A stretch of DNA of 64,000 nucleotides from Theropithecus gelada (taxonomy: Eukaryota; Chordata; Mammalia; Primates; Cercopithecidae), in contig NC_037669.1 in the NCBI RefSeq assembly GCF_003255815.1, forward strand, positions 134,215,658-134,279,657, given 5' to 3'. Under the pieces are notes generated by a model. That model was not told where the DNA came from and did not search any database. It was given only the letters and a program-made list of their open reading frames with translations. How positions within the stretch are numbered: the stretch's first letter is position 1; each line of letters starts with the position of its first letter. Shown here one piece after another: positions 11,538 through 23,731 of this stretch. Both the position numbers and the translations under genes were made by a program.

Positions 11538-11848
11538 CTGTTTTTTTGTTTGTTTGTTTTTTTGTGTTTTTCAGACAGAGTCTTGTTCTGTCCTCCAGGC
11601 TGGAGTGCTGTGCTAGATCCAGGCTGGAGGTTGCAGTGCACCCAGGCTCAAGCAATTCTCCTGCTTCAGCCTCCCTAGTAGCTGGGATTACAGTCGTGCA
11701 CCACCACGCCCGGCTAATTTTCGTATTTTTAGTAGACATGGGGTTTCACCATGTTGGCCAGGCTGGTCTCAAACTCCTGACCTGGTGATCTGCCAGCTTC
11801 GGCCTCCCAAAGTGCTGGGATTACAGGCCTGAGCCACCGCACCTAGCC
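11538..11848 (-). mobile_element. Alu, full length
   Basis: A minus-strand Alu with a T/G-rich tail at 11541-11572. A 16-bp target-site duplication with one mismatch (ttgtctKtgacattct) occurs at 11522-11537 and 11849-11864. Internal changes near 11605-11640 disturb the right monomer. Confidence 0.96.
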
Positions 11849-12166
11849 TTGTCTGTGACATTCTAAAGCGGGGAAATGTGCAAAGAAGAATGTAAAAGAT
11901 GGTGATGTGATGGAGAGTGATGGGGCGGGTGGTTGGGCGTTCTTTTAGGTAGGGCAATAGAGGAGATGTTAGAAAGGAGCCAGCCATGGAAGACCTGGGA
12001 CTGAGGGGACAAGCTGAGAACAGATCACATTCAAGAACGTGCCATGAAGTGGGAATGAACATGGACTATTGGAGGAAATGAAAGAAGCCAATGTGGCTGG
12101 AATGTCAGGAGAGGTGGACCATAGTAAGAGTTTAGATTTTTAGGGAAATATAAAGTCACTGGAGAA

Positions 12167-12478
12167 GTTTTTTTTTTTTTTTTTTCTTGACAGAGTCTCG
12201 CTCTGTCACCCAGGCTGGAATGCAGAGGCGCGATCTCGGCTCACTGCAATGGCAACCTCCGCCTCCCAGGTTCAAGTGATTCTCCTGCCTCAGCCTCCAG
12301 AGTAGCTGGGACTACAGGCGCATGCCACCACGCGCAGATAATTTTTGTATTTTTAGTAGAGACAGGGTTTCATCATGTTGGTCAGGATCGTCTCTATCTC
12401 TTGACCTCGTGATCTGCCTGCCTGGGCTTCCCGAAGTGCTGGGATTACAGGCGTGAGCCACTGAGCCACTGCGCCTGG
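12167..12478 (-). mobile_element. Alu, full length
   Basis: A minus-strand Alu with a poly-T of about 18 at its left. Near its 5' end (about 12455-12473) the phrase 'gagccact' is tandemly repeated, giving a 9-bp duplication. The flanking duplication is short and imperfect (tggaga/tggagg). It interrupts the old repeat at 11435-12835. Confidence 0.95.
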
Positions 12479-12835
12479 AGGATTTTAAGCAGAGCAGCCA
12501 TGTCCAATGTACTTTTAGCCAAGTTCACTTCACTGTTTGGAGAATGGACAGCAGTAGGGCAATCGAGCAAGAAAGGAGAACAAAGAGGACACCATTGCAG
12601 TGCTCCAGGCAGCGGCGATGGGGGCTGGGGCTAGAGGCCCACGGAGTAAATATCCAGGGTACATCTTGGAGGTGGGGCTTGGCAATGGATTGGAATTTGG
12701 GGAGTGAGGGAAAACTAACCCAAGAATGATTCCTGAATGTTTGACTTATGAGCTGGGTGGGTGGTGATACAATTTCCTTAGATGGGGGAAGATTAAGGAG
12801 AAATAAGTTTGAGAGTAAAACCAAATGCTTTGTTT

Positions 12836-15535
12836 TGATACAATTATTTTTGGAACGCTAAGAGCCAAACATTTCAGTGACTGAAAATAATATTTTTGTT
12901 GAAGCTATCTGCAGTGGAAAAGGAGATTTGGGGTGTAGAGTATATAAATAATCGAATAACCTAGGTATTAAAAGTTCCACTTTAAGATACAATGTAGATT
13001 TGTAAAACGAAACATATAGTTAGTTTAAAAGCTCTTTTTGATTTTTTCCTGTGGATATAAATAGATTTTAAAGTCAAATTGTCCTTTTACTACCAATACT
13101 TTGCTTAAAGAATCATAGTAAAAAAAAAATTAATAAAATTCTTAAAAAAAAAAAAGAATCATAGTAATTGATCTTTTCAGTGTTTTTCCTTGACCGCTTT
13201 TATATATCTGTTATTCTTCAAAACTTTTTTGTTGTGATTTTGACAAATTTAATCTTGAATGTTTTTGTCTTATTTTGAGTTGATGTAGTTTCTTCATGAT
13301 TACATAGAAAATGACTAGCAACAGTGTTAGAATGTAATTCCTAATTGACAGGTGAAAATTATATACTTGTCCTAAGTCTTCATAATGGTCTTTAGCATGA
13401 ATGTTATCATTAGATACCCTTTTAAGCAATAAGCTCAGGAAGATTTGGGGCCCAACTCATACATTAATTATCTATGAACTGATTTGGCAGTCATCACTTC
13501 ATCTATACTTTGGCAGCCTTTGATTTTATTATACAAGCTTTATAAATATACACTCAAGTACCATATCATTTTGCATTAACTGTAGACACTAACAACTACT
13601 TTTGGTATATTTAAACACACAGAGACAATGAGTTTCTATCACTTAAAACCTAATGAAATACTAAGCTTTTCTTATTCTTGTATTTAGCTAGAGATTATAT
13701 TACAAGTATAATTTACTGACTTAAAAAATTCCCATCTAGTAGACTGCAGTGCATGCAATGTTATGTGCTGTTTATATAAATAGCGAGGAGGTTAATTCAG
13801 ACCATTTCATGGAAATGGTTTATGTATTGTAATCATGAGTCAGTACACAATTCTCTCTAAATTTAAATCAATGTAAATTAGCCAAGCCAATTTAATTCTT
13901 GCCAAGAAAGAATATTCCTTAAAGCCATGTTTTTAAGTTTATTAGGTTAAATGCAACTATATTCTGTAACTAATAAGTGAGAGGATTTATTGAATTTTGA
14001 AACCCACTGATTGTAAGTTATGTTTTTAAAGTTATTTAAACAAGTTAAATATGTTTATAATAATTTCATTTCCTATGTGACATCTAACTAATGAGAAAAA
14101 AATAAGGCTAGGAGAGGACTGGAGTGGGTTTAATATTTGCCATGGACACAGCCAAGTTTAAATCCTGCCCAAATGCCACTTCTCAGTCACAGCTTTAAAA
14201 GATTAAACATGATTATAGTGGTATTTCTCTACTTTTCTGATATACAAGTTCATGTCAAAGCTATCTTGAAGCCTGCCATTGAGTTTCACCTTTGAGGTGA
14301 GAAAGTAGCCTGCTGAGTACTTATTTTAAGGAAGAAGATACACTGCTTAATATAAATTAGGTAGCGTTTACAGCTAATATGTTCAGCTCTCTTTATACCA
14401 AATTCATGTGCATATTCTGAACTGTAAGAAGATAATTTATCTCAGTGTTCTCTCTTTTAGATTATATTTTTTAGATTTGAATACATTTTCCTGTTCTCAA
14501 GAAAGTCTGGCTTTCTGCTTGTTCCATTTAGAAGAAAAGTCTAAGTTATGCTGATTTAAAGACTAGTCCAACCAAGCATACATTACGTAGTAATTTCTTT
14601 CTTTGTTTTTTGGTAAAATGTGGACTCTGAGATGAGAAATACTTAGTTTAGGATTTTCTTTCCCTGTTTGGCCCAGAGTACAGTCTAATCCAAATATGGT
14701 TTCTCTACTATTATCTTTGCTTATTCTTCTTTCTCTTGGGCATGTGATGAGAACCATTCTTTCCAAGGTCAATTTTAATTTTATTTCTAAGCTTTGTACC
14801 ACCATGGTTATGATGTTCATATTTCCAGATTGAAATATTTGGCTTGATTATCTTCCAATGTACACTTCTATTCGTATAACAGATATTTTGTGTTTGAATT
14901 TAAAAACTATGGGTGCTGTATCCTAAGCTTGCCTTCCCTGTCTCAATCTGATCATGGCAGAGCTTCGGTAAGTTGTCTCTGTGCATAGTGCCTAAGCTCC
15001 CTAATCTGTTAAGGGGACTTCTGATGTGTCACACAGCTGTTGTGAAAGGAAAAGTTCTCTCTGGCCTTATGTAAACCATTGGTGTCTTCTATGGACAGTT
15101 CCAGACTCCTGTCAGTAGTGATGACTGTCAGCTGCAGCGTCCATTTGAAGCAGCTAGTGTCAGTGGAAGTGCCGCCGTCAGCCAGCTTCATTTGATATTT
15201 AAAGTAGACTTTGGAGAAGTTAGCTGCTGGGAAGCTGTTTCTTCAAGAATTTTTTGAGCACAGCTCTGGTGATAAACCTACCACCTGATAAGTACTGAGT
15301 AGTAACTGTACATTTTCAAGATATGCAACAGCAAAAAGGTGGTCATTAAATGCCACCAAAGGAAATGCATTTGTGTTGGGGTTTTAGATATGATGTTCAT
15401 TAGAAAATGTACTTTAGGGGTGCTGGAGGGTATTCCACAGAAGTTAGCCTGTTACTACCAGAAAAGATTTCTGCCTTAGCGTGAGGGATCCTTGAAGTCA
15501 TGAATAAATGTATATCTTAGATTCTCTTGAATTTG
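12836..15535. other. 2.7-kb stretch without recognised genes
   Basis: AT-rich and apparently mostly single-copy. A 15-base phrase (aaagaatcatagtaa) is duplicated on either side of an A-rich tract at 13107-13121 and about 13153-13167. The minus-strand open frames at 14563-14820 and 15009-15191 show no domain that I recognise. Confidence 0.5.
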
Positions 15536-15540
15536 TAAAA

Positions 15541-16840
15541 CAATTGTTGATTAAGCCTTTACTGTATGCCATGAAATAAGCCAGGTGAAGAGGATAGAAT
15601 GATAAATAAGACACAACCCCTATCCGCAAAGAATTCCACACAAGAAGGGAAAGGCATGTAAAGCAAATGAGTACATTATATTTTACCAGATATTAGGTTA
15701 GAAATATGCATGGAAAGTCAGTGGAATGAAGAGGGTTCTGTTTTACATGGGGCAAGAGGGGAACTAGGAAAGATTTTGGGGGGGGTGTCAGACTTAAGCT
15801 GAGTCCTCATAAATGCAAAGTGTGGGCACACAGAGGGAGAACATTTGGGAAGGACTGTACTAGGGCTGTACAGTGGCTCATAGGTTGGTGAGACTGTTAA
15901 TTAAAAAATTTATGACACTTGTTAAAGACGGTAAGGCAGACTTTATTTAGGACCATTGTGATAGGTGTAGGGACCACTGTAACGTAATATGGTAGCAGGG
16001 GAGAGATACTGGGCCCAACTCTGGATACAACAAGGAGGAGTGGAAATGTATAGCCAAGGAGCAGAGGGGAGGGATCAGCGGATGGAAAATGACTAATAAG
16101 AAACATCAGGGGTAAAAAGGATTCTGGCTAAATCAACCTAACAAGATTCTTGCTGAAGACGGCCATGGTAATCAGACATCACCTGGGGGATGGGGTGATC
16201 AGATATTGAGGACAGGGGCTTCTGCTTACTGACTTAGCAGGATTCTTGCTAAAATTGGACAAGGCAGAGAAAAACACAGAGCCCAAAAGTCAGGGCCTGG
16301 TTGGTAAGAGGATTCAGAAGAGGCCGTCTAGAGTTTGGTAGATGTGACCAATCTTTGTCAAGGCCTGGGGTTGTTTGGAGGGTAATTTGGTTGGAGATAA
16401 AGCTGGTGACAAGGCAAGAGCAAGATCAAAGAGGGCCTTGTAACCTATCATAAAATGTTTGTCCTTCGTCTAGTCAGTGATGGGTTTTAAGCAAGAGAGT
16501 AGCAACGTCAGATATATTTAAGAATGAGAATTCGGACAGCAAAATGGAGAAAGGGTTAGAAGGGAGCCAGCTTGGCACTTGGAAAATCAGCTAGGAAACC
16601 AATGAGGTAGCCCAGGAGAGATACTAAGAGAGCTGGAATTTAGGCAGTTGCAGAGTGGTGTTAGCCAGGGAGAAGATGGATTGAAGAAATGCTGTGGAAT
16701 AGAATGCAGGGGGTCTTGTCCTGGTGACTAATTGATTGTAGGAGGAGAGAAACTGGAAGTCACTCCCAGATTTCTGGTCCTGGTGGTTAGATAATGGAGT
16801 AATTTACTAAGTTGGAGACATAATGAGACAGCCTTGCCCT
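15541..16840 (+). repeat. Old dispersed repeat, split by a possible LTR
   Basis: The left block (15541-15890) and the right block (about 16395-16840) both match the repeat type at 4545. The left block has 'ttgattaagcctttactgt' and 'gacttaagctgagtcctcat'. The right block has 'gatcaaagagggccttgtaa', 'gggttttaagcaagagagt' and 'gccagcttggcactt'. The roughly 500 bp between them fit no part of that element. Confidence 0.6.
15893..16393 (-). mobile_element. Possible LTR inserted in the old repeat
   Basis: This block interrupts an otherwise continuous older element. It carries an AATAAA-like polyadenylation motif on the minus strand (complement near 15948). Its general texture recalls ERVL-class LTRs. 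I could not find clean LTR ends or a target duplication, so the class and exact borders are uncertain. Confidence 0.35.
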
Positions 16841-19800
16841 TGTTAAAACTATTGGACAAACCCACATAAAGGGTATTAATGAATTCAATGCAGGATTAGC
16901 AATGAATTCTTTTTTTCTTCAGCAATATCTAATATCTTGATTATTCAAGACCATCCAGCATTCTTTTGCCTTCTCCTTCTGCTGAGATGTGCAGGTTGTT
17001 GAAAATGGGTACCTGTTAATGTTGGATTTTTGGCCTATTTCCTCAATTCTCTACATATGAATGTGTGTGGGTACAACACAAATATTACTTCTGAAAATAC
17101 CTCTGTCTGCCTCCACAGTGACTTTTTCTAGCAACTTCAGGTAACTCTCAAAACTCCAGTGAAGTATAGAGATATAAATTGGAGGATTTATGAGGGGGTT
17201 AGAATATATGTATGAGTTACAATACCACTTTTTAAAAGTCTCAAATTTTATAAATCAATATAACTGAAATTATACTAATTTTAAATATATGTGTACATGT
17301 CTCTTTAAGCTTTCAAAAATACATGAAAGGATGTGAATTGTCCCCTAGGATCTCAACAATAGAAAGTGATAGTAATTAAGCAAAAAATAAATAAATTGAC
17401 ATGGATGCATTGGAGCTAATATAAATCCTGTACAATTGGCATAAAGGAATTTGTTGTTTTAAAAACAGAACTAAATCTCTTTTCCATTATAGATTGAATT
17501 TAAGTAACATGATAAATAGTGGTAAATTGAACTTTATTATGTATTCATGAAATGCAGTTTAATACAATTGTTATTTCTGGCATTTGTGGTTTAAAGATAT
17601 TCCCTTATGGGTAGACGTTATTTTTAATGTGCAAATTCAGAAATAATGACCTCCAGTTCCACTGGTGAATTAGGGTTGATATATACACATGGACAATAAT
17701 GGAAAAATACTCTCCAAATTCCTGCCTTTATGAAAATCTCTAGTATAATCTGTGATCCTTTAGAAACTGACATTAAAGAAACTATTTTAAGGTTACAACT
17801 GTATTGTCAGTAAGAAAAAAGTAAAAAAGTAAATATTTTCCAAAGGTTTTTAAAAGAATGGTCTTTAACGAGGACATACTTGAAAGGGGGAAACTCACTT
17901 ACCAAGAACAGGTTATTGAAAACTCTCTGCACAATGTTTTAAAGAAAAACCAGATCAAAAATTCACTTGAAATGGCATCATTTGGGTTGTCTTACTGGAA
18001 ACCTAATTTTATGTTCTGGATAAACATAAAGGAATGGATAAAGAGATAAACAACATACACTAATTTCTACACACCTCTTTTTCAGAGAATCAGCAGGAAA
18101 CTGTTCCAGAGAAATATTAGCTATTTGTCGTAACTAGCTTAATTATTTTCTGTTCTGGGAAGTTCACTGGGTAGATTGATCAATAGGAAATACAGTGTAA
18201 ATGAAAAGACACCAACATTTTAGGAGGCCCTCAGTTCATTCTCAACAGTGAGCAGTGTGAATTCCCAGCAAATTTTTCTGGTTGGACCAAGAGTAGCTTC
18301 GCTCCTGACTTAATTCTGATGGCTATCATTATTAAAATAGGCATTTTCGGTGGGGGGTGTGGGATGATTTAATTTGATTTTTGTTTGAATATTCATTACA
18401 ATTAATGATATGAGATTTGGTCAGGCATGTGGAGAGATTGAAATCTGCAGCAGTTCTTTAGGCACTTCTAACCATGTAGCCCATGGTTAGAAGAATGAAG
18501 ATGGCTTGGGGTTATCCACTTGTGACAAATGTTTGTGGAATGTAAGACCTATTTTGGGCACTGGGACCTTGCTTTTTCAGCATAGTTGTGGTCATCTCTG
18601 GAAGCAATTAAATGTCTGAATGCAATTCTTAATTCCTCATCTACTTTGAAAGATCACAAAGGATGTTTCTTTTGATCCAAGTTGTTACGTGCAGTGTAAA
18701 TGACCACTGAGAATGTACATCTCATGGAAGACTGGTTTGACAGAATGAAAATTTCAGTTACTGGAATCATCACAATTTTTTCAATATCAAACTTGTCCTT
18801 TGAACAACTACCTCATATTCATGAACTGAAGGACTTCTTATTTCATGAAGGGATAATTCAGCACAGGTCCTCAACCCATATCCACATCTGACACCCCAGA
18901 GCTCTGGAAAGTAGGAGTTATTTCCATGATTTACTTGTTGGCAAAACATGACCCACCTAAACTTATTTAATAGAACAATCTGATCTAAAGTGATGTAAGG
19001 CTATGTATAGCTTTTATCTCATTTAGTGTAAATATTAGTACAGTGTGAATACTGGGTACTGCCTCAGACACAACTCACAATATAATACATATGTAAAATT
19101 TATTAACTTCCTAAACCTTGAAAAATTCTGAATTCTAAAATCCGTTTGTATTCAAGGGTTTTAGGAAAGAAACTGTGGAGGCTGTAGCCAGAAATGAGTC
19201 TTAATTTTATTTTTTCTGCATGCAAATACCTACTAATGTCCTAAAAGGTACTTTGTTTGGAGAAGTTAAATAATCTTTCTAATATTTGATTTAGACTATT
19301 AATTTGCTTAGTAAAAATTATATATTGCACATAAGTAAATTCAGCCCTGTTGCGGTAAAATTATCACAAGTTATAAATTAGTTGTATCTGAGTTAATGAG
19401 GTTTTATTATAAACATAAAGCAGCATTACTTCCAATGTCTGATTTTCATTAGTACAAAAAAAGCCAAATAAAGCTGTAGAAAAAAAGAGTTGTCTTTATT
19501 GTGTACCCTGTGAGTATGTGAAGTGTTGTTGATTTTTTTATTTTTAAAGAACTGAAAAGATATTTACGTTGCCTGCCACTGGTTTGATTTGGATTAAGGC
19601 TGCCACAAAATCCTTTTAGTTCCAGTGGCCTGTAAATTATTTCTGGACTCCTGTTCTCTTATTTTGGAGGTACTGAGGCTAAGAATTTTCTCAACAAAGC
19701 AAAAAGGAGAAAGACAATTTTTAAAAAAATGAGAGGACAGGTGGGATACCTGGGGCACAAAGGGCATTTGCCAAGTGTAAAAGTAAGTAAAGCTCAAGCA

Positions 19801-20219
19801 GGTTAAGGGCAGCATTGCAGGACAAGAGGAAAGTGGGCTGGAAAGGAGCAGAGGGAGGGTGGGGGTTTGTGCTGGGGTCCAGGATCTGGGTTGAATAGTG
19901 TCAACACTAGAGCTGAGGGCTTATATTTGGATGCAGAGCCCTGAATTCCACTCTGACTTCTTTAGAATCAGCGTTGCTCCTGTTTGTTTGCAAAGACGAC
20001 TGTGTTTTCAGTTCCTACTGAGTAAAAGGAGGTTTCCTGCCTTTTAACCATAAATCCACACATAAATACTACATAATAATCCCTTTATTAGACAAAAATG
20101 GTTTTTATCTTGAAGCCTGTAGGGTTATTCTCAGAGCTGTGACTCCTTTAAAATCTTGGCCAGCTCACCTTTCTCTTTTTTCTTGCTGTTCTGGACTCTC
20201 TTTCTGGTTTCTCTTTCAG
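16841..20219. other. 3.4-kb stretch without recognised genes
   Basis: AT-rich, mostly single-copy text. A perfect 12-bp inverted repeat lies at 18465-18493. The short frames at 17858-18049 and 18700-18891 have no recognised homology. Confidence 0.5.
18465..18493. repeat. Small perfect hairpin, 12-bp stem
   Basis: 18465-18476 (cttctaaccatg) and 18482-18493 (catggttagaag) are exact reverse complements around a 5-base loop. The stem is too short for a microRNA precursor, and the flanking bases do not extend it. Confidence 0.85.
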
Positions 20220-20319
20220 GGAGATGTTGTCACTGTTCTTCTCCAAAGCATGCATTCAAACAGAACAGCAGGCAGAGGTTGCAGACTCTTTGCAGGACGG
20301 ATTTGAAGAAGGTGTCGAT
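20220..20319 (+). other. Candidate exon bounded by good splice sites
   Basis: A long pyrimidine tract (about 20168-20217) ends in 'ctctttcag', a textbook 3' splice acceptor. 100 bp later a donor-like 'GAT|gtaagc' follows. One plus-strand frame is open across the whole interval and begins near an ATG at 20224. No protein family is recognised, so it could be a non-coding RNA exon or chance. Evidence is splice-site quality only. Confidence 0.3.
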
Positions 20320-20425
20320 GTAAGCGGATTGGCTGTTTATATCAAATATGCTGGAACAGGGGTCCCAATAACAACAACCTCCCAAACACTGAGGAGCCCT
20401 GAAGGATGGCAGGAGACCAGCTCAC

Positions 20426-20624
20426 CCACAGAGATGCTGTCAGAGCTGGAATGACTTCTGTGGAAGGGGCTGTCTGCAGTTCTGTAGGAAATGTGCAGGC
20501 CTGGCATTGTGGTGTGCATGGAGTGTTGGTGTTTGTCCAGGTAGTTGTGCCCATGCCAGTAGAAACGTGCCTGCCTCGATTCTGCTGTGCTAATTGATAT
20601 GACGGCATCTTCACAAAGTCTTGC
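20426..20624 (-). other. Candidate minus-strand exon, open reading frame
   Basis: On the minus strand a 'catccttcacacag' acceptor-like site precedes 199 bp, which end at 'TGTGG|gtgagc', a good donor match. Two minus-strand frames are open throughout, one reading 106 codons over 20337-20657. The translation is rich in His and Ser, and I do not recognise it. GC content here is higher than in the neighbours, which also lengthens chance open frames. It could be an exon, a decayed exon, or neither. Confidence 0.25.
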
Positions 20625-20659
20625 TGTGTGAAGGATGATAAAACCCCTGCCAATCAAGA

Positions 20660-21054
20660 GGCTGTGCTCAAGTCACATTCCTTGCTTAGAATATTCATAA
20701 TGGGAGATAGAAAGAATATAGGAGGCGGAGTAATACACCCCCAGATGTCAGAGGGAGGTCATGACATGAAAACTCATTTCATAGTAACTAAAATAGTAGC
20801 AAATTTGCCAGAAAATGTAAAATGGTCACTGGGGGGCATTAAAGAGAGAGCAAGGGTTGGATTTAAAGCAGGGGGAGAAGGCTGGGGAAGAAGGCCTTGG
20901 GAGTGCTTGGCCCGGGCCCAGGAAGCCTTCAATTCACTTTTCACCCTGCTGTTGGTTACCATTTGGAAAAAAATGAAACTGGCTAACTTTGTTATGTCTT
21001 ATTTACAGAAATCAGTGATTCTCTGTTGCCTCTAGGGTAAAGTTCTGGAATGCA
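20660..21054. other. Intervening sequence, nothing recognised
   Basis: The 135-codon plus frame at 20628-21035 has no features that I recognise and is probably a chance open frame. Confidence 0.45.
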
Positions 21055-21300
21055 AGATTTCTTACATGCTTATTCCAACCTACATCTCTGTGTGATCGCT
21101 ATCACCTTCCCTCATCCCATCCTGGGTGTATATGCACACAAACTTCTTATGGTGTTAGTAGCATGCGAGAACTTTGCATTCCTTGGACATAGGTCTTGTT
21201 TCTCACTCCCACACTCTTCTCTTCTTGGCAAGTTCAAACCCATCCTTCAGGGTCTTAGTTCAAATGCCACCTCCTCTATGGAGTCTTTTATCATATTAAT
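21055..21300 (+). repeat. L2 LINE 3'-region fragment
   Basis: Phrases such as 'ccatccttcagggtcttag' and 'caaatgccacctcctctatg' match the 3' region of L2 in plus orientation. It is diverged and non-coding. Confidence 0.75.
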
Positions 21301-21385
21301 TCATTTATTCAACAGACAGTGACTAAACGGTGTCAGTTACTGTGCTGGGCCCTGGGGGTGAAGGGACAATGATTAACAAAGTGGT
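21300..21385 (+). repeat. Short old repeat fragment
   Basis: 'attcatttattcaacagaca' followed by 'tgtgctgggccctggg' matches the opening of the dispersed repeat described at 4545. The MST element at 21386 cuts it off. Confidence 0.55.
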
Positions 21386-21752
21386 TGATATGGTTCAAAT
21401 CTGTGTCTCCATCCAAATCTCATGTTGAATTATAATCTCCAATTATAATCCAAAGGTGATTGGACCATGGAGGCAGATTTCCTGCTTTGGTGCTATTCTT
21501 GTGATAGAGTTCTCACGAGATCTGGTTGTTTAAAAGTGTGTAGCACCTTCCCTGCTGTCTTCCTTCTGCTCTGGCCATGTAAGATATGCCTGCTTTCCCT
21601 TTGCCTTCTGCCATGATTGTAGATTTTTTGAGACCTCCTCAGTCATGCTTCCTGTAAAGCCTGTAGACCTGTGTGCCAATTAAACCTCCTTTCTTTATAA
21701 ATTACCTAGTCTCAGGTATTTCTTTATAGCAGTGTGAGAGTGGACTAATACA
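21386..21752 (+). repeat. 5' LTR of the MST provirus
   Basis: It starts 'tgatatggtt' and ends 'gactaataca'. It carries an 'aattaaacctcctttcttt' region near its 3' end, which serves the MaLR polyadenylation area. Overall length (367 bp) is normal for MST. Confidence 0.93.
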
Positions 21753-23323
21753 GAAAATTGGCACCAAAAGTGGGTTACTACTATAAAGTTACCTGAAAAT
21801 GGGGAAGTGACTTTGGAACTGGGTAATGAACAGAGATTGGAATAGTTTGGGGGGCTCAGAAGAAGACAGGAAGATGAGGGAAAGTTTGAAACTTCCTAGA
21901 GACTTGTTAAATAGTTGTGACCAAAATGTTGATAGTGATATAAATAGTGAAGTCCAGGCTGAAGAGGTCTCAGATGGAAATGAGGAACTTATTGGGAACT
22001 GGAATAAGGTCACTTTTGCTATACTTTAGCAAAGAGACTGGTGGCATTTTGCCCCTTCTCTAAGGGTTTGTGGAACTTTGAACTTGAGAGTGATGATTCA
22101 GGTTATCTGGTGAGAGAAATTTCTCAGCAGCAAAGCATTCAAGATATGGCCTGGCTGCTTCTAACAGCATATGCTCATATGTGTGAGCAAAGAAATGAGC
22201 TAAAACTAGAACTTACAAAAAAGTTTAGAAAATTTGCCTGGCCATGTGGTAGAAAAGAAAAGGCCATTTTCAGGGGTGGAATTCAAGCTGACTACAGAAA
22301 TTGGCATAAGTAAAGAGGAATCAAATGCTGATAATCAAGACAATGGGGGAAAAGATCTCAAAGATCCCATCACTGGCCTGTAGTCCTAGGAGGACTGAAT
22401 GGTTTTGTGGGCCAAGCCCAGCGACCCACTGTCCTTCACAACCCCAAGACACTGTTCCCTGAATCCTGGCCACTTCAGCTCCAGCTATGGCTAAAATGGG
22501 CCAAAGTACAGCTCAGGTGGCTGCTTTAGAAGATGCAAACTGTAATCCTTGGTGGCTTCCATGTGGTATTAAGCCTGTAGGTGCACAGAGTGCAAGGGTT
22601 GAGGTTTAGAATCCTCTGTCTGGATTTCAGAGGATGTATGGAAACACCTAGATGTCCAGGCAGAAGCCTGCTGCAGTGGCGGAGCCCTCATCCAGAACCT
22701 CTACTAGGGCAGTTCAGAGGGGAAATGTGGGGTTAGAGCCCCCACACAGAATCTCCACTGGGGCACTGCCTAGTGGAGCTGTGAGAAGAGGGGCACCATG
22801 CTTCAGACTCCAGAATGGTAGATTCACTGACAGCTTGCACCATGCACTTGGAAAAGCCACAGGCACTCAATACCAGCCTATAAAAGCAGCTGTGAGGGCT
22901 GTACCCTGCAAAGCCTCAGGGGTAGAGGTGCCCAAGGCCTTGGGAGACCAACTCTTGCACGAGTGTGCACTGAATGTGAGACATGGGATCAAAAGAGATT
23001 ATTTTGGAGCTTCAAGATTTAATGACTGCCCTGCTTGGTTTCAGAATTTTGTGGGGCCTGTAGCCCCTTTCTTTTGGCTAATTTCTCCATTTTGGAATGG
23101 ATGTATTTACCCAATGCTTGTATCTTCATTGTATCTTAGAAGTAACTAACTTGTTTTTTATTTTACAGGCTCATAGATGCAAGAGACTAGACGTCTCAGA
23201 TGAGACTTTGGACTCTTGAGTTAATGCTGGAATGAGTTAAAACTTTGGGGAACTGTTGGGAAGGCATAATTATATTTTGCAATGTGAGAAGGACATGAAA
23301 TTTTGGAGGGTCCAGGGACAGAA
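21753..23323 (+). pseudogene. MST internal region with decayed gag-like frame
   Basis: MaLR internal regions once carried a gag-like reading frame. Here it survives only as pieces in different frames, at 21826-22029, 22041-22313 and 22652-23149. Stops and frameshifts separate them, including one at 22027-22029. The longest piece (165 codons) shows no retroviral protease, reverse transcriptase or integrase motifs, in line with the family's lack of pol. The piece is not expected to make a functional protein. Confidence 0.8.
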
Positions 23324-23396
23324 TGATATGGTTTTGATCTGTGTCCTCACCCAAATCTCATTTCAAATTGTAATCCCCAAGTGTTGGAGGTGATTG

Positions 23397-23731
23397 CTTC
23401 CTCTTCAGGCTCATATATTATGGATGAGGTACAACTATGGCCAATAAAGATTCTTTTTCAGAGTGAAAACAGCTCCCCTCAGTGTGGCCTAAAAGCATTG
23501 GCTCCACAGAAAAGGAGGCTGACACCTTCTGGCACAATTCTCTGATGGGCCTGCCAAAAATGTGCTCTTCTTGTTTGGTTCTTGCCTTGTTTTGTTCTAT
23601 CATCTGTTAGCTCCTAAATATCACTCCCCCCAAACAACCTTAATAGTAGCACATTTAATAGCAACTTGAAAAAATACAAAGCAATATCAATGCTTATACT
23701 TGCAAATGAAGAGTCAGAAAGCACCTAGCAT
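23397..23731. other. Flank of truncated MST, nothing recognised
   Basis: Sequence after the 3' LTR break. No LTR remainder, gene or other repeat is evident. Confidence 0.45.

Larger units (their letters stand above)
11435..12835 (+). repeat. Old dispersed repeat, interrupted by two Alus
   Basis: Three separated blocks (11435-11537, 11865-12166, 12479-12835) line up as one element of the type described at 4545: 'ccttgtcctagggactg', then 'gaagccaatgtggctggaatg', then 'ggattttaagcagagcagcc', then a 'gaatgattcctgaatgttt' region. Removing the two Alus restores continuity, which supports a single older insertion in plus orientation. Confidence 0.65.
21386..23396 (+). mobile_element. MST-type MaLR provirus, 3' LTR truncated
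   Basis: The order is 5' LTR (21386-21752), a primer-binding-type start with 'attggcaccaaaagtgggtt' (21757), internal sequence (21753-23323), a purine-rich tract (about 23300-23320), and the first 73 bp of a 3' LTR (23324-23396). The internal text matches the THE1/MST internal region throughout. These elements are non-autonomous relatives of ERVL. The 3' LTR stops at 'ggtgattg' and unrelated sequence follows, so most of it was deleted. Without that LTR end no target duplication could be tested. Confidence 0.93.

Noticed and set aside
15009..15191. 60-codon minus frame with a few CpGs
   Set aside because: No recognisable protein, splice sites or conservation evidence.
22652..23149. 165-codon open frame
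   Set aside because: It is inside the MST internal region and is only a piece of the decayed element, with no independent coding evidence.
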